Part shown: positions 25,614 to 34,800 of the stretch, piece after piece | Layout: every line of letters begins with the position of its first letter | Numbering within the stretch: the first letter of the stretch is position 1 | Assembly (NCBI RefSeq): GCF_015500095.1 | Contig: NZ_CP062983.1 | Location: 2,356,001-2,420,000, forward strand | Origin: Phototrophicus methaneseepsis | GTDB lineage: Bacteria; Chloroflexota; Anaerolineae; Aggregatilineales; Phototrophicaceae | Direction of reading: 5' to 3' | Length of the DNA stretch: 64,000 bases | Position numbers and translations under genes: made by a program | Notes under the pieces: generated by a model | The model's database searches: none | The model's input: the letters and a program-made list of their open reading frames with translations, nothing else | Told to the model about the DNA's origin: nothing

Positions 25614-26432
25614 TGGGCTTATCCTTTCTGAGTCAATACACTTCTTAAGTGCATTGTTGGCTTACCGGTTATTTTGCCACAATTTCGACAAAGATCACGT
25701 AAGAACAGTGTCAGGATTTTTTAAGGCATATAGGGACTAACTATCTCTTATGAAATCATTTATTTATTCTTAGGGTAACTGTGGCCGATGTCTTTGCCAA
25801 CATCTTCAGGCATCTTCCTGAAACAAATTATGGCACACCGACTCTTTAACCGCATTGTGATTCAGCCAGAAAACTTGTCTTAATTATTGGGCAGTTTTCA
25901 CGAGTAAGTCGAGTCATCCTGATGGGCTGCAAAGAGATTGGGAACCAACATCTCTATTTTGCCAGATTAGCCTAACTTTACAACTGACTGCCTTGCAAGC
26001 TCATAAAATGACTATACAGCGTTGGATTTGTAAGGTGCAAGTGAGCGGTGGCTGACCGTATATTTATTGGATGCCGCGTGTAAATGGTTTCTTATGCGGC
26101 TTTTTGCCTGCTATGCAAAGATTTACGATTATTTTACGCTACCCACCCGGTTGAATACAACATGCTTTGTTGCTACAACCCGGGTAATGAAGATCATATT
26201 TTCGGCTACTTTGATTAACACTTTGTAGGCCAGAGCTTTATAGAACTATAGATAGAACTATAGTAAGAATATATCAACAAAAAGTGACAGCGACCTTAAG
26301 ACTTCAAACATTACGGGTGGAATACCATGAACTACGTATAAACTAAGACTTCAGCAGGTAGGAATTCAGTTTGAATTTCTTGAGGATGTTGAAAGCTCGT
26401 TATAATAAAGTATGAATACGTAGGGTATCTGT
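25614..26432. other. 820-bp gene-free region with several hairpins and a 12-bp tandem repeat
   Basis: No convincing reading frame on either strand and lower GC than the flanks. It holds a stem agagat-tgg/cca-atctct (25933-25955), a terminator-like gccgc/gcggc plus five T (26073-26105), a two-tier hairpin (acccggttg 26145-26153 with caacccgggt 26176-26185, enclosing caaca/tgttg), and the 12-bp unit atagaactatag twice (26240-26263). TATAAT at 26401-26406 is a probable -10 box for the next gene. I recognise no known RNA family or tRNA. Confidence 0.45.
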
Positions 26433-26864
26433 ATGGCTGTTTCACAGACTCAAGTTGATACTGAAAAGCCGATTGACGTCTCCCAACTTGTGCGGTTGGG
26501 GCAAATTGCCGCCAATGAGGGCGATCGTGCGAGCGCGCATCGGTTGTTGCAGCAAGCGGCGATGCTTTCCCCTGCAAATGAACAAATCTGGCAGGCTTTG
26601 CTCCAAGTCGTGGATACAGACGATGATCGTTATATTTGCCTGCACAACATCGTTTCTATCAATCCTGAAAATACACAGGCCCAGCAGCAGTTAAAGCGCT
26701 TTCAGGAATTAAGTGCCAAGTCGGAAGCCGCAGATCAACCCGCTAAAAAACGCAAGTTGACGCTGGGTCGCCTTGTTGATGGGACGCTGTGGATTGTCGA
26801 AGGGCTGGTCATCTTAATGCTGATTGGACTGGCTATTGTGCTGGTGGTGTACGTGTTTGATTAG
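26433..26864 (+). CDS. TPR-like protein with C-terminal membrane anchor
   Basis: 143 residues. Residues 15-90 form TPR-type helices (LVRLGQIAANEGDRASAHRLLQQAAMLSPANEQIWQALLQV, then the repeat ending SINPENTQAQQQLKRF). A basic stretch (AKKRKLTLGRL) leads into one strong transmembrane segment (about 118-140). The soluble part should lie in the cytosol with the tail in the membrane. Such small anchored TPR proteins usually tether partners; none is adjacent. Followed by a terminator at 26895. Confidence 0.75.
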   Translation: MAVSQTQVDTEKPIDVSQLVRLGQIAANEGDRASAHRLLQQAAMLSPANEQIWQALLQVVDTDDDRYICLHNIVSINPENTQAQQQLKRFQELSAKSEAADQPAKKRKLTLGRLVDGTLWIVEGLVILMLIGLAIVLVVYVFD

Positions 26865-26894
26865 GTAGCTGTCGCAACACGAGTTATATATATG

Positions 26895-26918
26895 AACGCG
26901 CCGCTGGGCGCGTTTTTC
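26895..26918. terminator. Rho-independent terminator
   Basis: aacgcgcc (26895-26902) pairs perfectly with ggcgcgtt (26907-26914) over a 4-nt loop, followed by T. It separates the TPR-like gene from the convergent chemoreceptor gene. Confidence 0.8.
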
Positions 26919-26942
26919 ATGTGGGTTAGGACGGGCTTTATC

Positions 26943-28133
26943 CTATTCGGGCACAGCCATTGACGCATCCTCTGGATACAATTGCAAGCTGGCAATATCG
27001 CCTTCCGGGTTCTGGTTCAATGTGCACTGCAAGTCAGATGCCAGTCGCGTGAGATTGGCCGAGACCGTTTCGACGGTACGGGTGCTCGCCAGGTTTTGCG
27101 TGGTGATGCGGGCGATACGGTCCATATCAATGGCGATCTGCTCCATATCCGTGGATTGCTCATCGAAGACAGCGCCAACTTGTTTGACGGCCTCTCTGGC
27201 ACTGTGGACGCTCTCCACCAGTTGAATCATGACGCTGTTGGCTTCGCGGGTGCGTTCAATGCCACCATCAACATCCTGCACGCCCTGCTGCGTCGCAAGG
27301 ACGGCTTCTTTCATCGCTTGCTGAATTTCTGAGAGAATCACGCGCACCTGATCCGCCGATTCAGTTGATTGCTTAGAGAGCTCACGGACTTCATCAGCCA
27401 CAACAGCGAACCCGCGCCCATGGATGCCCGCGCGTGCGGCTTCGATAGAGGCATTTAAAGCCAGCAAGTTCGATTGTGTGGCGATTTCGCCAACGGATGT
27501 GTTGATGTTATCAATCCGCCGCACAAGATGGGCTAGCTTGGCGATGGTGCTGCCAATATTCTCTACCTGATTGCGGATGTCATCCATGGTTTGCAGCGTT
27601 TGCCCGATAGCCGATTGCCCGCTGCGAGAGTTGTCTGCGGCTTCGTTCGCTGTTTGCGTCACACTGCGGACCTGCTCATTGATGTGTTCCCCTAGCTGTA
27701 AAAAGTCATCCAGCATCCGGTTCGCCCGCTCAATGAGCTGTACCTGTTCATCTGCGTTGCTGGCCTGTTGGGTCGTCACGTCGTTGATGGCATATGTGGC
27801 TCGTACCAGTCCATCTACTGTGACGTTCATGCGCGTATGGAGATCTGCTGTCAGGCTCGTTTCTGTACCGGGATTTGTTTCATATTCATCATAAGGCGCA
27901 TCATGATGTGCGTCATGGCTTGTTGTGTTGCTTTGAGTGGGTTGAATGGCTGTTTTGGCTGGCTTCATCCAGAAAAGGCGATACAACGCGAGTGCACCAT
28001 AGGGCACAGCCAGCAAGAGCAGGATACCTTCTTGGAACGCCGCATATAGCACCACCATTAGGATGCCTGTTCCCAGGGCAAGCCACGCCGTTGGATCGAA
28101 GGGAATATTCGGTTGTCTGGCCCAGCTTACCAT
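26943..28133 (-). CDS. Methyl-accepting chemotaxis-type protein without extracellular sensor domain
   Basis: 396 residues. Two close hydrophobic segments (about 13-30 and 31-55) form a hairpin with almost no external loop, then about 70 polar residues, then the coiled signalling domain from about 120. The hairpin tip is intact ([37 protein letters not shown]), which contacts CheA and CheW in chemoreceptors. There is no ligand-binding domain, so any stimulus must come from the membrane, the cytosol or another protein. No che genes are nearby. The protein may serve in a non-motility signalling pathway. Confidence 0.88.
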   Translation of the reverse strand: MVSWARQPNIPFDPTAWLALGTGILMVVLYAAFQEGILLLLAVPYGALALYRLFWMKPAKTAIQPTQSNTTSHDAHHDAPYDEYETNPGTETSLTADLHTRMNVTVDGLVRATYAINDVTTQQASNADEQVQLIERANRMLDDFLQLGEHINEQVRSVTQTANEAADNSRSGQSAIGQTLQTMDDIRNQVENIGSTIAKLAHLVRRIDNINTSVGEIATQSNLLALNASIEAARAGIHGRGFAVVADEVRELSKQSTESADQVRVILSEIQQAMKEAVLATQQGVQDVDGGIERTREANSVMIQLVESVHSAREAVKQVGAVFDEQSTDMEQIAIDMDRIARITTQNLASTRTVETVSANLTRLASDLQCTLNQNPEGDIASLQLYPEDASMAVPE

Positions 28134-28224
28134 GCGCAGTGTTCCTGTTATGTCATCTCTTTATTTATGATATGCGCACATCTGCCAGGGACCCTTAAGA
28201 GTTTAGGGGCTGCGGGCTGGAATT

Positions 28225-28254
28225 GAAAAAGGCCAACCGATCAGGCTGGCCTTT
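28225..28254 (-). terminator. Rho-independent terminator after the Thr/Pro-rich lipoprotein gene
   Basis: On the minus strand aaaggccagcc pairs with ggttggccttt (one G-T pair) and is followed by T. It lies about 20 bp after the stop at 28276. Confidence 0.75.
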
Positions 28255-28275
28255 GCTATCTTAGTAGGACTTGTT

Positions 28276-29337
28276 TTAGCGGATTTGCGTGGGTGTCCCA
28301 CTGGTCAAAGCTGCATCAAAGCGGAAGATGCCATTGGGCAGGTTGATATAGAGTTGTCCCTGCGCATCGGGTTGTAGCGTGATGGTGGGGTTTGTCATGC
28401 TGCTGGTGCCCCAACCAATAACGCTGTACCACGGCCCGCCAATAGCTAGCTGATTGTAATAGACTGATTGCAAATCTGCCCCCGGAGCCTGGAACCCACT
28501 TGGCGGTGTGGCTGGAGGGGTACCGGCGTACGGCTGATAATTGGAGCAGCTATACCGCTGGCGATCCTGCTGATAACCGCAAACTTTGTCGAGCGAGTTG
28601 TATTGCACGCGGAACATAAAGCCTGTTTGGAAGGGCTGATAAGCGCCAATGACATTTGTTGCGGTTGCGCTGGGGCAACCAAGGGCCGCAGATGCATTTG
28701 AGAAGAACCACGATGTACTGCACGAAACGGCAATAGCTACTGATAGGCTCGTCTCCTGGCCGGCGCGCACAGCGACCAGCCGATAGACAACGCGCGTTTC
28801 ACCAGCAGGCACAGTCAGCGTGGATGATGATACAGGCGGAACGGGAATCGTCTCCTGGATGACGCCTGCGCTGTTCAGGCGCTCAATGCGAGCGCTGTCT
28901 GCTTCTGCGCTCCACGTCAGGATAACCTGCGTGCCTGGTGCTGCACTGGCAATATTGCTCGTAAACGAATTGATCACAGGTACAGAGGCTGTTGCACTGG
29001 CAACGGGCGTATCGGTCGCGCTAGGAACAGGGGTGTTGCTAGGCAGCGGCGTCAGCGTATGGGTTGATGTCGCTGTGGGTGGCAGGGGCGTCCCTGTAAG
29101 CGTTGCCGTGGGCGTATTTGTCGGCGTCGCCGTTACTGTGGGTGTAGATGTTGCTGTGGGCGTATCCGTGCTCGTCGGGATCAACGTCTCTGTGGGCGTC
29201 CACGTTGCTGTGGGTGTAACTGGCGTCGGCGTATCAAGCATTGCCAACGTTGGCAATGGTTCCTCTGCCTGAGGTTGGCAGGCAGCAGAAATTACCACCA
29301 TTAGCAGGAGCATGATAAGATTGCGCCTGTTAAGCAT
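28276..29337 (-). CDS. Thr/Pro-rich lipoprotein, unknown function
   Basis: 353 residues. The lipobox ISAAC places the lipid-carrying Cys at about residue 20. Residues 30-120 are a low-complexity Thr/Pro/Ala spacer made of repeated TPTxT units. A beta-sandwich-like domain follows (about 120-205: FTSNIASAAPGTQVILTWSAEADSARIERLN, the pattern of Ig-like repeats), then a Cys-containing C-terminal part with SCSTSWFFSNASAALGCP that I do not recognise. The protein should be anchored to the membrane and reach out on the spacer. Its start is only 35 bp from the divergent M14 peptidase lipoprotein, so the two may share control. Confidence 0.82.
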   Translation of the reverse strand: MLNRRNLIMLLLMVVISAACQPQAEEPLPTLAMLDTPTPVTPTATWTPTETLIPTSTDTPTATSTPTVTATPTNTPTATLTGTPLPPTATSTHTLTPLPSNTPVPSATDTPVASATASVPVINSFTSNIASAAPGTQVILTWSAEADSARIERLNSAGVIQETIPVPPVSSSTLTVPAGETRVVYRLVAVRAGQETSLSVAIAVSCSTSWFFSNASAALGCPSATATNVIGAYQPFQTGFMFRVQYNSLDKVCGYQQDRQRYSCSNYQPYAGTPPATPPSGFQAPGADLQSVYYNQLAIGGPWYSVIGWGTSSMTNPTITLQPDAQGQLYINLPNGIFRFDAALTSGTPTQIR

Positions 29338-29372
29338 AGAGAACTCCCATCGCGGTAAATTGGAACCAAAAA

Positions 29373-30422
29373 ATGCGCTACATTACAATGATTATAGCGC
29401 TATTCGGCGTCTTGACCATCAGTGCTTGTACGAATATGCCGAATGAGCCTGCACCACTGCCGACACTTGCTCAACTGCCCGTTGCAACAACGCCGTCACC
29501 GAGCTTGACGCCAACGCAGACGGCGACGGCGACAAATACACCCACGGAACAGCCCACCTTTGCTGAGACGCTGCCGCCCAGCGCTACGGCTACCATAGGG
29601 GGGCTTTCTGCGGCTGTAAATCCGACGCACACACCCAGGCCCATTCTAATGGCGACGCATACAGCATTGCCGCCTTCAGCAACCAGGACCGCTGCCCCGC
29701 CCGCGACCCTGTTACCCACTGCGTTCAGCTTCGGTCAATCAGCGGAAGGACGCACCTTGGAAGCGTTTCGGTTTGGGACAGGCCCCACTGTGATCCTGCT
29801 GGTGGGTGGCATCCATGCAGGCTTCGAAGCCAATACTATTGAACTTGTCGAGGCTATGAAGGCCCATTTTGAAGAAACGCCTTCTGACATTCTCTCAGGG
29901 ATGACGCTGTTGCTCGTGCCTACTCTGAACGCCGATGGCGCAGCCCATGGCCGCCAATTGAGAGGGCGCTTTAACGGTAATGAGGTCGATCTCAACCGGA
30001 ATTGGGGCTGTGATTGGTCGCCAGAGGCGGAATTCGGGCAGGGGCCTGTTGACCCTGGTGATGCTGCTTTTTCAGAGCCGGAGACGAGCGCCCTGGGGGC
30101 ACTCATCCAACAGGTGCGACCTGCTGCGGTGTTGTTCTATCATGCCGCCGCAAATGGTGTTTTCACAGGGGAGTGTGGCAGCTTCAACAGTGACGAACTG
30201 GCCGAAATCTACGGGAATGCAACGAGCTACCCGTATGGGAGCGAATTCAGCGATTATGAAGTGACCGGTTCCGCGCCGAATTGGGTCGCTAGCCAGGGTA
30301 TCCCCGCGCTGGATGTTGAGCTTGCGACAGCCGAGGGTACCGAGTTCCAGCGAAATTTACGGGGTGTGATGGCTGTTCAGCGCTGGTTGCTCGCCAGGAA
30401 TGCGGCTGTTAATCCGCCTTAG
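29373..30422 (+). CDS. Lipoprotein zinc carboxypeptidase, M14 family
   Basis: 349 residues. The lipobox is TISAC (Cys about residue 19), followed by a Thr/Pro-rich spacer to about residue 110. The peptidase domain has zinc ligands in GGIHAGFEANT (His and Glu in the HxxxE form found in one branch of the family), substrate-binding DLNRNWGCDW, the third zinc His in LFYHAAANG, and a catalytic Glu candidate in ALDVELATAEG. It should trim peptides or cell-wall peptides at the cell surface. The first residues of the spacer (PLPTLAQLP) resemble those of the divergent lipoprotein (PLPTLAMLD), hinting at shared origin of the exported N-terminus. Confidence 0.87.
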   Translation: MRYITMIIALFGVLTISACTNMPNEPAPLPTLAQLPVATTPSPSLTPTQTATATNTPTEQPTFAETLPPSATATIGGLSAAVNPTHTPRPILMATHTALPPSATRTAAPPATLLPTAFSFGQSAEGRTLEAFRFGTGPTVILLVGGIHAGFEANTIELVEAMKAHFEETPSDILSGMTLLLVPTLNADGAAHGRQLRGRFNGNEVDLNRNWGCDWSPEAEFGQGPVDPGDAAFSEPETSALGALIQQVRPAAVLFYHAAANGVFTGECGSFNSDELAEIYGNATSYPYGSEFSDYEVTGSAPNWVASQGIPALDVELATAEGTEFQRNLRGVMAVQRWLLARNAAVNPP

Positions 30423-30465
30423 CAAATTGGATGCTTAGCAAGTGAATGTTTAACGATTCGACTGC

Positions 30466-31623
30466 TTAGCAGGCCGACTGTGCGATTTGCTGCGGCTCGG
30501 AAACAGGCACTGACACCCAGAAGATAGACCCACCCTCTGGTGGGAAATCTGCCCCCACAGCACCGCCGAAGTGATGAACGAGCTGCTTGATAATCCACAG
30601 CCCAAGCCCGGAACTATGTTCATTGCCAGTGGGTTGGTTGCTCGTCCGGCTGAACTCCTGGAACAGCTTACCGCGCTCTTCTTCCTTGACGCCAGGGCCC
30701 TGGTCTCTTACACAGAGACGGATAAATCCATTGACTTCTTCTGTCCAGATATCGATGCTGGAATTGAAGGGGCTGTATTTGATGGCGTTACTGACTAGAT
30801 TCCCTACGATTTGAACCATACGGTCGAAATCCGCCACGAAGATGCCGTGAATATCATGCACATTGAGCTTGATATTTTTGTTATAAGCCGCGATGCGGTT
30901 CTGGCTGGTCACCTGTTCGACGACCACATCCATCGCCAGTTCATCCATCTTAAAGTCAAGTTTGCCCGTCTGGATTGCCATGACATCCAGAAATGCAGAT
31001 AGAATGCTGTCCATTGTCTTGACGGATTCCTGAACATTATTCAGGACACTATCGACGCCATCAACTTCTGCCGCGATTGAATGTAGCACGTTGGTCGCCA
31101 GGCTGATGTTATGCAGGGGGTTTTTGAGGTCGTGGGCAGCGATGCGGAAGAGGCGTGTGCGTAATTCGCTGACCGTCTCTAATTCACGCATGACCTGTTT
31201 ATTTTCGTCCAATGCACGCTTCAGGGTAATCTGCGTGCGGACGCGCGCCAGCACAACTTCTGTATCAGCGGGTTTGATGATGTAATCGTTTGCGCCTAGC
31301 TTAAGCCCGCGCACGATATCATCGTTGCCGCCCATTGCTGTCACGATGATAACGGGTAAATCCGCGTACTCTGGTTGAGCACGTAAATAGCTGAGCAACT
31401 GCAAGCCATTCATACCCGGCATCATCACATCGAGCAGGAGCAGGTCATACTCCGTTTCCTGTAAAATTTCCATCGCTGCTTTTGCGTTGTTCACGCTGTC
31501 GACAAGATAGTAACGCTTTAGCAGGTGGTACATCAGGTTGCGCATCATCGTGTCGTCATCAACGACGAGGATGCGAGACGGACGCTGTGTGTGATTGTTG
31601 GGTTTTTTGAGCTGTTCAGCCAT
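30466..31623 (-). CDS. Receiver-histidine kinase hybrid signalling protein
   Basis: 385 residues from the ATG at 31623, preferred over a TTG at 31647. The receiver comes first: VVDDD, phospho-acceptor Asp65 in LLLLDVMMPGMNG, and Lys in YIIKPAD. A short coiled link leads to the kinase: His164 in AAHDLKNPL, N-box NLVSNAIKYSP, G1 VRDQGPGV and G2 SSGLGLWIIKQL. There is no membrane segment, so it is cytosolic. Receiver-first hybrids usually receive phosphate from an upstream kinase and pass the signal on through their own kinase part. No output regulator is adjacent. Confidence 0.92.
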   Translation of the reverse strand: MAEQLKKPNNHTQRPSRILVVDDDTMMRNLMYHLLKRYYLVDSVNNAKAAMEILQETEYDLLLLDVMMPGMNGLQLLSYLRAQPEYADLPVIIVTAMGGNDDIVRGLKLGANDYIIKPADTEVVLARVRTQITLKRALDENKQVMRELETVSELRTRLFRIAAHDLKNPLHNISLATNVLHSIAAEVDGVDSVLNNVQESVKTMDSILSAFLDVMAIQTGKLDFKMDELAMDVVVEQVTSQNRIAAYNKNIKLNVHDIHGIFVADFDRMVQIVGNLVSNAIKYSPFNSSIDIWTEEVNGFIRLCVRDQGPGVKEEERGKLFQEFSRTSNQPTGNEHSSGLGLWIIKQLVHHFGGAVGADFPPEGGSIFWVSVPVSEPQQIAQSAC

Positions 31624-31794
31624 CTTCCCAAATGCCTCATCTACCAAACCACAAATTTTAACGTGATTTACTGAATCAAGAATACATAGCGTTTAACTTA
31701 AAATCAATTATATTTTATACGTAATTCCCCGTAAGAAAGCTTAACGTTGGTTAGGAATAAAGCGTAAATGACGTTTTTTATACGTAACACTACT

Positions 31795-31819
31795 TAAAAA
31801 GGCCGTAAAAATCGGCCTT
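31795..31819 (-). terminator. Rho-independent terminator after the kinase-like gene
   Basis: aaggccg (31799-31805) pairs with cggcctt (31813-31819) over a 7-nt loop; the minus-strand product ends in five T. It lies about 40 bp after the stop at 31858. Confidence 0.8.
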
Positions 31820-31857
31820 CTTAAACGTGTTTTTTAGTTATAAGGACTGAGAATAAA

Positions 31858-34800
31858 TTAAACGAGGGTGATCTGCCACGTAGTAATACCGAGTATGACA
31901 CCCCCATCATGGACGAAAAGCATCGGTGTTACGGCGGCATCCGGTGCCAAAAAGTCGAAGGGTTGGCCCAGGGGTTCATCATTGATATAGATGGTGATCT
32001 GGCCTGTGGTTGGCTCGCGATCGACGCGCAAACGCACACCTGTCCTTGGGTCTATCGGACGGCGATTGACGAAGGTTGTTTCATTGTTGAGCACCTTCTG
32101 GACATCGATGACGGTATCGCTCACCACGCTGATGCGGATACCCGCGACATTGCCGTCTGTGGTGCTCGCCAGCAGCAGGCCAAAGTAAATATCCTCATCC
32201 CCTGCCACTGCCGGGTTAATCGTCCGTAGGGCCATAGTTGCCTCTGTCCGGCGGAGCCGAACAGCCGCGTTATTGCCATAGATGCGCTCAAGCTGCTCCG
32301 AGGTGGGGCTGATGTAGATATTTTCTCCACCCATATTCTGTGCCGCGCCAAAACGCCAGCTTTCATCATCCTGTGGGAAGAAGACAGTCGCGTCATAATC
32401 CCCGCTTGTGTTCTGTATGACGTCAAACACGCTTTGTACGCCCCGCAGTCCTTCCGGCGGCAGGGTTGGCAATGGCGTTGGCGAGAGCGTAGGCTGCCTG
32501 GTATCTGTGGCGGAGGGCGCTTCTGTTGGTGTAGTGCTAGGGGTGGCTGATGCTGTGACAGGCGTTGCTGTGAGCGTTGTCACGGTGTCCTGTGTAGTGG
32601 CGATGGTGGGCTCAACAGCCAGGGTATCTGTTGCCGCAACTTCTTCACTAGGGACAGCCGCTTCTGTCGTGCTGGTTAAATCCATCGCTGCCAGCGCAAT
32701 CGCCGTGAAATCCTCGGTAGGGGCTTGTGTCATCGCTTCTGTAGGATTGTTGGCTGTTTCTTCGTTCGTCGCGCTGATGGTCACATCAATCACTGTCGCA
32801 TCGCTGCCGTTGTTGTTCAATAGCATCAGGCCAATCACAGAGGCGATAATCGCGATGATGCCAATGCCGCCAGCCAGCATGAGCGGCCAACGACGGCGTG
32901 TTTCTACGCGGGGTTGGGCCGCTGGTGTCTCCAGGGTGGCGCTGCGATGGATGGGTTGTGGCTCGACATCCGTATCCATATGAGGCATTGGATCATCGGT
33001 CGGGGGTGCTGGGAACTCCGGCGAGGCTTCCAGAACAGCATACCAATGGCGATACAGCGGGTAGGCTGGGTGTCTATCAATGAATAACGCCCGGAACAGT
33101 TCATTCATGCGGTCCAGGCGCCGGCTGCGACGTTCTGTCCCCGTATACACATCCAGGAATTGCTCGTAAGTATCACGCCAGCTTGTGAGTGTTGCAGCAT
33201 AATCTGCGTTCAGAGACTGCTGAGTCGTATTCGCCAGCTCATGGTGGAGTTCACGCAAGCGGGGATTAGGATCATCCTGTTGCTGGCTGATGAGTGTGGT
33301 CATTTCGCGCCGTGCGACGGCCAGTTCAGCAACCGCAGACATGAGTTCCATTAACCATGCCCGGTAAGCTGTCAGCGTAAAGCCTGCCGCTTGTTCCACT
33401 TCGCTGATGCTCTTCACGGCGCTGTCAAGTTTATTCCCCGCTGACCGGAAGTCACCATCTGCCCAGAGGCGTATTGCTTCTTCCAGTTCGCGCAGGCTCT
33501 GCGCCCCAGAAGCCACCAACCGCGCCTGGGCGTTATTTTCAAGCTGTACTTTAATCGCGCCCAATTGGGGCAGCATATGAGGACCCATCACACTGTTGAG
33601 CAGTTCGTGCGCTTCCGATAGGTCCTTACGATGTGCCATGTAATCATCAAGCGTTCGCACGGCGATGTGCTTCTGGGCACTCTCGCCCAGGGTCTTGATC
33701 GCGGCTTCGCGCCAGAATTCGGCATCAATGAGCAGGCCTTCATGTAAATCCAGCGCGCCCAGCATGACATACTGCACGAAGAGCAGGCGCAGCGCGGCAG
33801 TACTCCGCTGCCGATAAATTTCGACGAGGCCTTTGGGCATGGCCTTGAGGTAAGTCTCGATGCTGGGCATCTGCGATGTAAAGCCATTCAGCGTTGCATG
33901 TTCATCTTCTGTGAACAGACGATCAACAGCGGTGTTGGTGCTCTGGGTATGGCTGACGCTGGATACGCCATTGCGTTCGACCCATTCACGCAACAACTGC
34001 GCGATCTGGCGCAGACGTGTCGCTGCGTAGCGCTCTGGCTCACTGCGGGCGATTTCAAGGGCTTGCTGGCCGAGTCGCTCCGCATCCTGTAACCGGCCAC
34101 TATCGAAGGCTTGCCAGCCATCCGCCAGGGCGCGGCCAATGCCACCGGGTACAGAATGGCGTTCAATGTAATGCGCGCCAGCAATGACGTTATTCAATTG
34201 GTTCAGCCAGTTTTGCAGGGCAGGGCTGAGCGTTTTGATTTGCTGAGCCGCATCATTGAGGCTGCTCTCCGCCCATTCACGGTTGCCCTGGACGACTGCC
34301 TCCCTATAATGCTGCCAATCTTCGGCGGCGCGCTCCAGGCCGCGCACCATGTTATTGAGCATGTCATCGAACAGTCGATTGACAAATGGCGAGAGCGTCG
34401 TATGGGTGGCGCGCAGCCAATCGGCTAAATCGGATCCATCAGCCGCGGGGACGTACGTCTGGCACATTTGCAGCCGCTCATAGAGGCGGTTCAATAGGTC
34501 TTCTACACTGTCCCAGATCGGATTGGGGGCATCAATGGCGCGGCTCGTAATCAGCGCATTGAGTGCATCGCGTGGGCGTGCAGCGGCTTGCTTGCCGATG
34601 ACGTGCATATTATCGGCAAGGGCCATGGCGGCATTGAGCGCGCGTTCCAGGGAACTGAGCGGTAGCTCATTGTTGCTAAGCTGGTGCGAGACGGAGAACG
34701 TCTGTAATAAGCGGTTCAGATGAATGAGATGATCGACGACTTCACGGTAGCCATCGCGTAAGCCGGAAACATCGCTGTTACCGGAATCAAGCCGATGTAA

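Noticed and set aside
26141-26185. tRNA gene, because of the CCCGG/CCGGG stem
   Set aside because: No four-arm cloverleaf, T-loop consensus GGTTCRA or suitable anticodon loop can be drawn.
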